NCBI GenBank assembly: GCA_023144875.1
Contig: JAGLEW010000019.1
Location: 1-6,360 of the forward strand
Direction: 5' to 3'
DNA length: 6,360 bases
Origin: Methylococcales bacterium
Lineage (GTDB): Bacteria > Pseudomonadota > Gammaproteobacteria > Methylococcales > Methylomonadaceae
Below, piece after piece: positions 1 to 5,081 of this stretch. A program made the translations under genes and the position numbers. Below the pieces are notes generated by a model, which saw only the letters and a program-made list of their open reading frames with translations, had not been told where the DNA came from and ran no database searches. The number at the start of each line of letters is the position of its first letter. Positions within the stretch are counted from its first letter, which is position 1.

Positions 1-83
1 GCAATACGTTGGCTAATCACTTTGTCCCCCACATCCACCATGTGTACGTTTCCCTCAGCATTAAAATGTGTTAATTGTGTCAT
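1..83 (-). CDS. moaC: MoaC, cyclic pyranopterin monophosphate synthase (5' part only)
   Basis: Reading the minus strand from the ATG at 81-83 gives 27 residues beginning MTQLTHFNAEGNVHMVDVGD and continuing KVISQRI before the window edge. The LTHFN, GNVHMVDV and DK elements are the typical N-terminus of MoaC, which works with MoaA to convert GTP to cyclic pyranopterin monophosphate, the first stage of molybdenum cofactor synthesis in the cytoplasm. The catalytic residues lie further into the protein and are not visible. The gene is divergent from moaD, which starts 63 bases away, so both share one short intergenic region. In E. coli moaC, moaD and moaE are in one operon in the same direction, so this arrangement is rearranged. 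No strong Shine-Dalgarno precedes the ATG. Identification rests on the N-terminus plus its moa neighbours. Confidence 0.9.
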   Translation of the reverse strand, partial: MTQLTHFNAEGNVHMVDVGDKVISQRI

Positions 84-90
84 TGGTTTA

Positions 91-120
91 TTGTGTTTTA
101 AAATAATGGGCTATTATCTA
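91..120 (+). promoter_or_regulatory. possible moaD-moaE-bepA promoter in the moaC/moaD divergent region
   Basis: The 63-base gap between moaC and moaD must hold promoters for both directions. On the plus strand TTGTGT (91-96) and TATCTA (115-120) are 18 bases apart. TATTAT at 112-117 is an alternative -10, but only 15 bases from the same -35. Neither is a clean match to sigma-70. I saw no Moco-riboswitch-sized leader: the untranslated region would be only about 20-30 bases. Confidence 0.25.
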
Positions 121-146
121 AGTTTTTACCCTGTGAGTGTGAATTT

Positions 147-386
147 ATGTCGATTACCGTGCGTTACTTTGCCAGCTTAAGAGAGTTTTTAAATAAATCA
201 GAAGAGAAATTAGAAACTACGACTGCGCTTGAAATTAAAGAAGTTTGGACGCAATTAAACCCTGATAAAGTTTTGCCTGAAAATACCTTGATGGCGATTA
301 ATATGGCGTATGTCGATGCCGATCAAAAGGTGCAGGTTAATGATGAGTTGGCTTTTTTTCCCCCTGTGACAGGAGGAGGGGGATGA
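147..386 (+). CDS. moaD: MoaD, molybdopterin synthase sulfur-carrier subunit
   Basis: A 79-residue ubiquitin-fold sulfur carrier. Its C-terminal thiocarboxylate donates sulfur to cyclic pyranopterin monophosphate in the MoaD-MoaE complex to make molybdopterin. Residues 3-17 (ITVRYFASLREFLNK) form the usual first strand and helix. The end, ELAFFPPVTGGGG, has the family hallmark PPVxGG with the diglycine at residues 78-79, where MoeB adenylates the protein. The length of about 80 residues is normal. The start at 147 is chosen because the core strand begins at residue 2; only a weak GTGAG (133-137) precedes it. It overlaps moaE by ATGA (383-386), so the two are co-translated in a 1:1 pathway complex. 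The four terminal glycine codons also carry the Shine-Dalgarno of moaE. Confidence 0.95.
   Translation: MSITVRYFASLREFLNKSEEKLETTTALEIKEVWTQLNPDKVLPENTLMAINMAYVDADQKVQVNDELAFFPPVTGGGG
371..377 (+). promoter_or_regulatory. moaE ribosome binding site inside the MoaD poly-glycine codons
   Basis: AGGAGGA at 371-377 lies 5-6 bases before the moaE ATG (383). It is read in the moaD frame as the end of a Thr codon and two Gly codons. The same bases therefore encode the functional MoaD C-terminus and recruit ribosomes to moaE. Confidence 0.8.
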
Positions 387-829
387 AAATTAAAATCACT
401 GAAACTGCGTTAAATCCGTGGCAAGAAATAGAAAATTATCAAGCGAATAAGAGCGAGTTATCGGGTAAATTTGGCGCAACCAATATTTTTATTGGCACCA
501 TGCGGGACTTTAATGATGGGGATGAGGTCACAAGTATGACTTTAGAGCATTATTCAGGCATGACTGAAAAACAATTAGCAACTATTATCGAAAAAACCCA
601 ACAAAACTATGCCATTTTGGATGTGTTATTAATTCATCGTGTTGGATTATTATTACCCAATCAACCGATTGTTTTAATTGCGATATGGGCGGTGCATCGA
701 GGGGATGCTTTTGATGCCTGTCGAGAAATTATGGAGGCGTTAAAATCGTCCACCCCCTTTTGGAAAAAAGAAAATTTAACCGAAGGCAGTCGCTGGGTGA
801 CTAAAAATAGCAAAGGTTATCAAACCTAA
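383..829 (+). CDS. moaE: MoaE, molybdopterin synthase catalytic subunit
   Basis: A 148-residue protein, the normal length for MoaE, the subunit that binds cyclic pyranopterin monophosphate and adds the two dithiolene sulfurs supplied by MoaD. Visible family motifs are GATNIFIGTMRDFNDGD (residues 31-47), the SMTLEHYSGM block (51-60), IHRVG (84-88), VHRGDAFDACR (104-114) and LKSSTPFWKKE (120-130). K121 and K128 match in context and spacing the two lysines needed in E. coli MoaE (K119 and K126), and R41 is in the conserved GTxR position. All key residues are intact, so the protein should be active. It starts inside the moaD stop (ATGA) with a strong Shine-Dalgarno at 371-377, and its TAA is followed immediately by the ATG of the bepA-like gene. 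Confidence 0.95.
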   Translation: MKIKITETALNPWQEIENYQANKSELSGKFGATNIFIGTMRDFNDGDEVTSMTLEHYSGMTEKQLATIIEKTQQNYAILDVLLIHRVGLLLPNQPIVLIAIWAVHRGDAFDACREIMEALKSSTPFWKKENLTEGSRWVTKNSKGYQT

Positions 830-832
830 ATG
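813..832 (+). promoter_or_regulatory. coupled start of the bepA-like gene with a Shine-Dalgarno in a small hairpin
   Basis: The moaE stop TAA (827-829) is directly followed by ATG (830). The only Shine-Dalgarno-like run is AAGG (813-816), about 13 bases upstream, which is long. AGGTT (814-818) can pair perfectly with AACCT (823-827) around a 4-base loop, hiding that site. Ribosomes finishing moaE would melt the hairpin and could restart at 830, which would be translational coupling. Confidence 0.4.
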
Positions 833-2287
833 TCAAAATTGCCTGTTAAATCTCTGATATTGACATTCGCGCTTAATTTTTGTGCGATGCCATTATATGC
901 AGAATTACCGACTAAAATTCATTTACCTGATTTAGGCGATTCCAGTGGGCGTTTGATTTCACCCATTCAAGAGCAAGCGTTGGGCGCGGCATTTTTTCGT
1001 AGTCTGCAAGTGCATTTAAATTTGAACGAAGATTTGGAAGTGACGCATTATATTCAGTCAATGGGGCAACGATTGGTGGCAAAATCGGATAGCCCTGCCG
1101 CGCCCTTTCATTTTTTTGTGGTGTTAGATAAACGCATCAATGCCTTTGCAGGTCCTGGTGGGTATATTGGTATGAATTCGGGCTTGTTTTTATTAACTGA
1201 AGCGGAAAGTGAGCTGGCCTCAGTGATGGCGCATGAGGTGGCTCATGTCACTCAGCGGCACTTATATCGCGCGTTTGAGGCGGCAAGTCGATTATCCATT
1301 CCTATGGCGGCGGCTACGATTGCTGCGATTTTAATTGGGACACAAGACCCTGAAATGGCACAGGCAGCATTAATTGCAGTGCAAGCGGCAAATGCACAAT
1401 ATCAAATTAATTTTACCCGAGATAATGAACAAGAAGCCGATCGTGTGGGTATGCAAACCTTAGCGGGGGCTGAGTATAATCCTCGCAGTATGCCTTCTTT
1501 TTTTGAGCGTTTACAGCAGTCCAGTCGTTTTTATGGGCAAGGTATTCCTGAATATTTACGCACGCATCCTGTGACTGTTTCTAGAATTTCTGACACGCGT
1601 GGGCGTTCTGAAAAATATAATTATCGACAATACCCTGATTCAATGGGCTATTTACTCATTCGGGCAAAATTAAGAGTGTTAAATGCGGATAAAAGCGATA
1701 TGGTTTTAAATTACTTTAAAGCGAAGCAAACGCTTGGTACACCACAGCAACGGGCGATTGCTCGTTATGGTACAGCGCTTGCTCATTTAAAGTTGACGCA
1801 ATTTAAAGCCGCTGAAAATTTATTAAACGGTTTAGTGAAAAATTTTCCTAATCAATCGCATTATTTAAATGCTTTGGCACAAACGGAATTGGAGGCTAAA
1901 AAATATCCAACCGCAAAGGCACTTTATCGACAGGGTTTAAAGCGTTTTCCGACCAATCAAGCCATTAAAATTAATTATGTTAAGGGTTTGTTAAAAATGG
2001 GTGAAGCCAAAAAAGCAAAAAAAATTTTACAAACATTACGTGAGTCATTTCATCAACGGCCATTGTATTTTGAGTTGTTGGCGCAAATTTATGCAGATTT
2101 AAATCAAATGGCGGAATCGCACCGTTATGTGGCTGAATATTATTATCAGGTGGGTGAAACGCAAACGGCTATTTTACAAGCTAGACTCGCCCGTAAGTCA
2201 AAGCCAATGAATCGATATTTAAAGGCGATTTTAAATCAGCGATTACATTTTTTTGAGCAAGAATTACGGTTGAAGCAAAAAAAATAA
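830..2287 (+). CDS. bepA: BepA-like periplasmic M48 metallopeptidase with TPR domain
   Basis: A 485-residue protein; E. coli BepA (YfgC) is of nearly identical length. BepA is a periplasmic zinc protease and chaperone that helps assemble or remove outer-membrane proteins such as LptD. Residues 1-24 look like a signal peptide with a hydrophobic core and a probable cleavage at LYA/ELP. The M48 domain covers about 45-260: AGPGGYIGMNSGLF (107-120), the zinc motif HEVAH (H135, E136, H139), the third ligand E200 in NEQEADRVG (E200 and D204 of ExxxD), and H246 in RTHPVTVSRI, which matches the regulatory zinc-binding His of BepA. Alpha-helical TPR-like repeats run from about 305 to 465 (for example ALAHLKLTQFKAAENLLNGL). 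It is translationally linked to moaE, an unusual neighbour. No intrinsic terminator follows closely. The family call is firm; orthology to BepA rather than another M48-TPR protein (such as LoiP-like ones) is inference. Confidence 0.88.
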   Translation: MSKLPVKSLILTFALNFCAMPLYAELPTKIHLPDLGDSSGRLISPIQEQALGAAFFRSLQVHLNLNEDLEVTHYIQSMGQRLVAKSDSPAAPFHFFVVLDKRINAFAGPGGYIGMNSGLFLLTEAESELASVMAHEVAHVTQRHLYRAFEAASRLSIPMAAATIAAILIGTQDPEMAQAALIAVQAANAQYQINFTRDNEQEADRVGMQTLAGAEYNPRSMPSFFERLQQSSRFYGQGIPEYLRTHPVTVSRISDTRGRSEKYNYRQYPDSMGYLLIRAKLRVLNADKSDMVLNYFKAKQTLGTPQQRAIARYGTALAHLKLTQFKAAENLLNGLVKNFPNQSHYLNALAQTELEAKKYPTAKALYRQGLKRFPTNQAIKINYVKGLLKMGEAKKAKKILQTLRESFHQRPLYFELLAQIYADLNQMAESHRYVAEYYYQVGETQTAILQARLARKSKPMNRYLKAILNQRLHFFEQELRLKQKK

Positions 2288-2473
2288 GTTTTATGTGATG
2301 AAGATCGCGATTAATCGGCATTGTTTGCAATTATCTTTGTAATAGCTCACAAAAATACGGCATTAATTGCCTGTGTTATTAAATAATTTTTACATTTTAA
2401 AAAAGACAACTAATTGTATTTATTTGTTATTTTAAGAGGCTATAAGGGGTTTTAGCGATAAAAATATATTTTT
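2288..2473. other. AT-rich non-coding spacer downstream of the bepA-like gene
   Basis: I see no open reading frame with a start and Shine-Dalgarno here. There are small dyads: the palindrome CGATTAATCG (2308-2317) and GGCATTAATTGCC (about 2359-2371; four base pairs around a 5-base loop), the latter followed by an AT-rich but not T-pure stretch, so it is a poor intrinsic terminator. CGGCATT occurs twice (about 2316 and 2358). TATAAG (2441-2446) and TATATT (2465-2470) could be -10 boxes for the RNA candidate downstream, but neither has a good -35 at the right distance. Confidence 0.4.
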
Positions 2474-2713
2474 AGTAGGTGTTATTTAAGAGCAGGCGTA
2501 AACTGAACCCAAGCTTAACGGCTTAGAAGTAAGTTAATAACTTACGAGGAGGATGAGTGGGTTTTCGATATAACAACAAAAATAAGACTCGAAAATATTC
2601 TAATAATTATAAAAAATAACCACCTGCACTAGTCTGTGATAAATAGACGCGTATAAACACTAATAATAACAATAATAAACCTGAACGCAAGCCCGCTTTA
2701 CGCGGGCTTTTTA
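2474..2713 (+). ncRNA. candidate structured non-coding RNA, family not recognised
   Basis: This stretch lacks a reading frame but shows nested, mutually compatible helices on the plus strand. An outer long-range helix joins AGTAGGTGTTATTT (2474-2487) with AAATAACCACCTGCACT (2614-2630), 14 base pairs interrupted by one bulged C and one GC bulge. Inside, ACCCA (2507-2511) pairs with TGGGT (2558-2562) and encloses a small AAGC/GCTT hairpin (2511-2524; A2511 can join only one helix) and a perfect 7-bp hairpin GTAAGTT-AAT-AACTTAC (2529-2545). TTTTCGA (2562-2568) pairs with TCGAAAA (2589-2595). GTCTGT (2632-2637) pairs with ATAGAC (2643-2648). An unstructured TAA-rich linker leads to the intrinsic terminator. 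A purine-rich single-stranded GAGGAGGATGAG (2546-2557) sits in the junction. Because the next gene is on the minus strand, this cannot be its leader. The 5' end is uncertain (about 2450-2477). It does not resemble 6S, tmRNA, RNase P or SRP RNA as I know them. A decayed inverted-repeat element is the main alternative. Confidence 0.5.
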
Positions 2714-2715
2714 TT
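2689..2715 (+). terminator. strong intrinsic terminator, plus strand
   Basis: AAGCCCGC (2689-2696), a 5-base loop, then GCGGGCTT (2702-2709) form a perfect 8-bp GC-rich stem running straight into TTTTT (2708-2712) and ATT. On the minus strand the stem is followed by GCGTTCAGG rather than a T tract, so it is directional for plus-strand transcription. It lies about 400 bases past the bepA-like stop, which suits a separate RNA better than the end of the moaD-moaE-bepA message, though it may end both. Confidence 0.88.
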
Positions 2716-2731
2716 GTCTAATGAAAAACTT

Positions 2732-3340
2732 TTATCGCTTCATTTTAAATTTAATCGCTGATTCTTTGCCATCTTTATCAAATTTTTGCAATAAGTTGGT
2801 TAAACCTGATTTTAAAACTGCTGTTACCGCTTTATCCGCCGCTTCTTCGTTCATTTCTTCAGGTGGATTGTTGTTTACATAAGCACGATAATAAGTCGCC
2901 ACCCATTTTACTTCCGTTTTACCCGCTTTTTCGTTCACATTAATGGTAGCGGCATAATTTTCAACGGGTAAAACAGGAACCTCTTCATCTTGACCTGAAT
3001 GCTTGATGGTTTTTACCGAACTCATATCGGTAATTTTATATTTATACGACATCTTATCGGGTTTATAGGCTTTTAATTCTTCGGTAATTGTGCCGCCGTC
3101 TTTTAAGGTTAAAACACGCACACTGCCTTTCTTATTACCTTTATCGGCCTTTGTATTTTTAATTAAAGGTAACCATGACAAATCACCATAGTCTTTAACC
3201 ACATCCCATACTTTTTCAGCAGGTGCGTCAATGATAACGCTTGCGGTCATTTTTCCACGAACAGGTCCATGCGCATTAGCGGTTGATGCGAACATCAATA
3301 ACAAAGCAGGGATCAAAAAAATCGTTCTTTTTAATAACAT
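2732..3340 (-). CDS. MxaD-like secreted SRPBCC-fold protein
   Basis: A 202-residue protein with a clear signal peptide (residues 1-23, MLLKRTIFLIPALLLMFAS then TANA, cleaved before HGPVRG), so it is probably periplasmic. The mature part is an SRPBCC (START/Bet v1-like) domain: SVIIDAPAEKVWDVVKDYGDL at about 35-55, a basic loop, VRVLTLKDGGTITEEL at about 74-89, LPVENYAATINV near the middle, and YYRAYVNNNPPEEMNEEAADKAV near the end. The AHGP start of the mature chain, the LTLKDGG strand and the YRxYxNNxPPxExNxEAA block are what I know from MxaD, a periplasmic accessory protein of methanol oxidation; general SRPBCC proteins lack them. No mxa or xox gene is visible here, so its partner is unknown. 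An AGAGGA Shine-Dalgarno (3344-3349) supports the start. It is divergent from the Crp/Fnr regulator, which is an obvious candidate controller. Confidence 0.82.
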   Translation of the reverse strand: MLLKRTIFLIPALLLMFASTANAHGPVRGKMTASVIIDAPAEKVWDVVKDYGDLSWLPLIKNTKADKGNKKGSVRVLTLKDGGTITEELKAYKPDKMSYKYKITDMSSVKTIKHSGQDEEVPVLPVENYAATINVNEKAGKTEVKWVATYYRAYVNNNPPEEMNEEAADKAVTAVLKSGLTNLLQKFDKDGKESAIKFKMKR

Positions 3341-3374
3341 AAATCCTCTTTTTAAACATAAAAATCAAAAATTT

Positions 3375-3403
3375 ATTATAAGCGGTAAATGCGGTCGGCA
3401 TAA
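3375..3403 (-). promoter_or_regulatory. probable promoter of the MxaD-like gene
   Basis: On the minus strand a perfect TATAAT (complement of 3375-3380) is preceded, 17 bases upstream, by TTATGC (complement of 3398-3403), a 3-of-6 match to the -35 consensus. The start of transcription would be near 3368, giving a leader of about 28 bases before the ATG at 3340. The core TTGAT, a half-site for Fnr-type proteins, occurs on the minus strand just downstream (complement of ATCAA, 3363-3367), with no good second half. Confidence 0.55.
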
Positions 3404-3448
3404 TTTTTTTGAGTTAAAATTAAATAAATTTAAATACAAGGAAATAAA

Positions 3449-4111
3449 ATGATTAAACATCAAACACTTTGGGAGTCTTTTTTTCCACAATTTATTGCGG
3501 ACAGTGATAATACGACGCGTAGTCTAATGGATTCCGCTCAACTGGCAAAGCTTCCCGCAGGGCAACAACTTTTTTGCCCTGGCAGTGTCTGTGAAAATTA
3601 TTTATTACTCTTAGAGGGTCAGGTTAAAATTCAATTGATTTCTGAATCGGGGCGAGAGATGTTGTTGTACCATGTCAGTTCGGGCGATTCGTGTGTTCTG
3701 ACAACCTCTTGTCTTTTAGGAGGGGATTGTTATCCTGCCGAAGGCATCACTGAAACGGAGGTGAGTGCATTTGTGATTCCAGCACTGGCTTTTCATCGGG
3801 GTATTGCGCAGTCAGTTTTTTTTCGTGAATTTGTGTTTAAAAATTTTTCGACACGATTATCCAGCGTTATTACACGGATAGAAGAGGTGGTTTTTGGGGC
3901 GATTGATTTTCGTTTAAGCCGAATTTTATTGGCAAGTTCAAGCAATGCTTTGAAGATAACGCATCACGAACTGGCGACCGAATTAGGCTCAGCTCGTGAA
4001 GTAGTTTCTCGTCATTTAAAGCGTTTTGAGCGTTATGGCTGGCTTGAATTAAAACGAGGTATGGTAACAATTATTAATCGACAAGCGCTGGAAAATATCA
4101 ACGATCAATAG
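3449..4111 (+). CDS. Crp/Fnr-family transcription regulator, cysteine-rich
   Basis: A 220-residue regulator with an N-terminal cyclic-nucleotide-binding-like beta roll (about 20-115: LPAGQQLFCPGS, YLLLLEGQVKIQLISESGREMLLYHVSSGD), a dimerisation helix (about 120-150) and a C-terminal winged helix (about 152-215). The helix-turn-helix is THHELATELGSAREVVSRHL (171-190). Its recognition helix has E184, S187 and R188, the E--SR pattern of Fnr proteins that read TTGAT-like half-sites. Five cysteines (C43, C48, C82, C88, C94) lie in the sensor domain, but not in the N-terminal cluster arrangement that holds the Fnr iron-sulfur cluster. The effector therefore cannot be assigned; redox, sulfur species or metal sensing are possibilities. 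The segment SCVLTTSCLLGGDCYPAEG (81-99) is typical of one subgroup of the family. AAGGA (3438-3442) is a good Shine-Dalgarno for the start. The MxaD-like gene is divergent, and the small membrane protein converges 2 bases after its stop. Confidence 0.92.
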   Translation: MIKHQTLWESFFPQFIADSDNTTRSLMDSAQLAKLPAGQQLFCPGSVCENYLLLLEGQVKIQLISESGREMLLYHVSSGDSCVLTTSCLLGGDCYPAEGITETEVSAFVIPALAFHRGIAQSVFFREFVFKNFSTRLSSVITRIEEVVFGAIDFRLSRILLASSSNALKITHHELATELGSAREVVSRHLKRFERYGWLELKRGMVTIINRQALENINDQ

Positions 4112-4113
4112 CC

Positions 4114-4284
4114 TTATTTTTGCTCATCTTGTGATTCGTTGCCAATAAATTTAACAATGACAAAACCAACGGTTCCTGCGACTAAAGAGGCCATCATTAA
4201 GGGCAGTGCAAAGGGAATTTCATGGTGGTCACGCATATCCATTTGTAATATGGTTGAAAAAAAACTGAGTACAAAATCAATCAT
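4114..4284 (-). CDS. small single-pass membrane protein, function unknown
   Basis: A 56-residue frame on the minus strand, ATG at 4284 and TAA at 4114-4116. I do not recognise the family. A strong AAGGAA Shine-Dalgarno (complement of 4290-4295) sits 5 bases before the ATG, the best ribosome site on this side of the window. The chain starts MIDFVLSFFSTILQMDMRDH, an amphipathic-looking segment. A charged HDxx-type patch follows (MRDHHE, residues 17-22), then one hydrophobic helix at about 24-47 (FALPLMMASLVAGTVGFVIV, then KFI), and a polar acidic tail GNESQDEQK. Prolines at 24 and 28 open the helix. It ends 2 bases from the stop of the Crp/Fnr gene (convergent) and is divergent from the HdeD-like gene, with 110 bases between. 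The frame fills a gap that otherwise has no gene. It is likely real; whether it partners a membrane complex is unknown. Confidence 0.7.
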   Translation of the reverse strand: MIDFVLSFFSTILQMDMRDHHEIPFALPLMMASLVAGTVGFVIVKFIGNESQDEQK

Positions 4285-4353
4285 CGTATTTCCTTAGGGG
4301 TGGGTATAACCAAAATGGTGGGGTGATTTTAAAACAGACGGAAATACAGTTCA

Positions 4354-4366
4354 GTGATAAAGTCAC
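4354..4366. promoter_or_regulatory. possible operator dyad between two divergent membrane-protein genes
   Basis: GTGA-TAAAG-TCAC (4354-4366) is an inverted repeat in the 110-base gap between the small membrane protein and the HdeD-like gene. It resembles a Crp-type site but has a 5-base rather than the usual 6-base centre, and lacks the outer T and A. GATAAA (4372-4377) could be a -10 for the plus strand, with TTCAGT (4350-4355) as a weak -35; the dyad would then lie between them. Confidence 0.2.
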
Positions 4367-4394
4367 CGTTCGATAAAAATAGAACAGGCGATTC

Positions 4395-4976
4395 ATGAAA
4401 CCTCTGGCAGAATTTTTGATTTTTGAACGTTTTAATATGAACTGGCATCGCCTATTGACGCAAGGCGTGATTATTTTAATGCTAGGGCTGTTATTGGCGC
4501 TGGCGAGTGTAGCAAAACCCAATGTAATTATTATGTCGGCACGTTTTTTTTCATGGTTACCGCTTGGTGGTATTTTTATTTTATCGTTAGGTATCCTTGA
4601 ATGCGTGGATGCTTTTTTAGCCAAAGAGCAACGGGATTTTTTTCAAAATTTACAAGTGGGAGCGCTTGATTTTATTATAGGGTTGCTGATACTTTTAAGT
4701 GTTGCTGAAAGTTTGAGCCGTATCAGCATGATGATTGCGGCTTTTTTAATGGTGCGAGGGCTGGTTCGTATAGCTTTAGTTTCAACGTTAGATTTACCCC
4801 AAAAAACATTAACGCGAATTTTTGGCGGCATTTCTATTGCCACAGGAGTGATGCTCTGGCAACAATGGCCATTAACAACGGGGAGTTTCGTTTCTTTTTG
4901 TTTGAGTATTGAAATTGCTTTTAGAGGTTGGGCGATGATGATGTTTGCGCTGTGGGTTGAAAAACAACAAAATTAA
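4395..4976 (+). CDS. HdeD/DUF308-family integral membrane protein
   Basis: A 193-residue protein with six hydrophobic segments, at about 20-40, 50-75, 86-105, 109-130, 141-158 and 163-188, linked by short charged loops. Six helices in pairs with glycine-rich starts (LTQGVIILMLGLLLALA, VGALDFIIGLLIL, IFGGISIATGVML) and a final IEIAFRGWAMMMFAL match the HdeD family. E. coli HdeD is a six-helix inner-membrane protein linked to acid resistance at high cell density; most family members are uncharacterised. The start is uncertain. ATG at 4395 has a modest AGG 6 bases upstream, whereas the internal ATG at 4437 (M15, just before NWHRLLTQG) would begin at the first helix, as many HdeD proteins do, but has no ribosome site. 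No clear terminator follows. It is divergent from the small membrane protein. The family call is based on topology and the motif pattern. Confidence 0.78.
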   Translation: MKPLAEFLIFERFNMNWHRLLTQGVIILMLGLLLALASVAKPNVIIMSARFFSWLPLGGIFILSLGILECVDAFLAKEQRDFFQNLQVGALDFIIGLLILLSVAESLSRISMMIAAFLMVRGLVRIALVSTLDLPQKTLTRIFGGISIATGVMLWQQWPLTTGSFVSFCLSIEIAFRGWAMMMFALWVEKQQN

Positions 4977-5005
4977 CCCTTAATTATTTTTACTTTAAAA
5001 CAACA

Positions 5006-5034
5006 TTTATGGGGTTATTAAAAAGCGCTATAAT
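5006..5034 (+). promoter_or_regulatory. probable terB promoter
   Basis: A perfect TATAAT (5029-5034) is preceded 17 bases upstream by TTTATG (5006-5011), a 3-of-6 match to the -35 box. The start of transcription would be near 5041, giving a leader of about 40 bases. This makes terB its own transcription unit rather than part of one with the HdeD-like gene. Confidence 0.6.
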
Positions 5035-5081
5035 AGAGGGCTTATCTTATACATTAACACCTCACTAATAGGCAAGAAAAC

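Noticed and set aside
84..146. Moco riboswitch upstream of moaD
   Set aside because: The gap is 63 bases and lacks the long structured leader that class requires.
2553..2573. Mini reading frame ATG AGT GGG TTT TCG ATA TAA after AGGAGG inside the RNA candidate
   Set aside because: Only six codons, and the AGGAGG abuts the ATG with no spacing, so it would not work as a normal ribosome site. A leader peptide makes no sense because the next gene is on the other strand.
2689..2709. Same hairpin as terminator for the minus-strand MxaD-like gene
   Set aside because: On that strand the stem is followed by GCGTTCAGG, not a T run, so it is not a canonical intrinsic terminator in that direction.
3231..3452. 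Plus-strand frame of 73 codons overlapping the MxaD-like gene start
   Set aside because: It lies mostly antisense to the signal peptide and promoter of the MxaD-like gene, has no domain-like sequence and has no Shine-Dalgarno.
3870..4070. Minus-strand frame antisense to the Crp/Fnr DNA-binding domain
   Set aside because: Shadow of a well-supported gene; composition is not protein-like and there is no ribosome site.
4354..4366. GTGA-N5-TCAC as a true Crp site
   Set aside because: The spacing is one base short of the Crp consensus and the flanking T/A are missing; kept only as a low-confidence dyad.
4277..4624. Minus-strand 115-codon frame across the HdeD-like start
   Set aside because: It is antisense to transmembrane codons of the HdeD-like gene and runs over the promoter and start of the small membrane protein, whose frame has a far better ribosome site.
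4643..4843. Minus-strand frame antisense to the middle of the HdeD-like gene
   Set aside because: Shadow frame with no start signals and no recognisable family.
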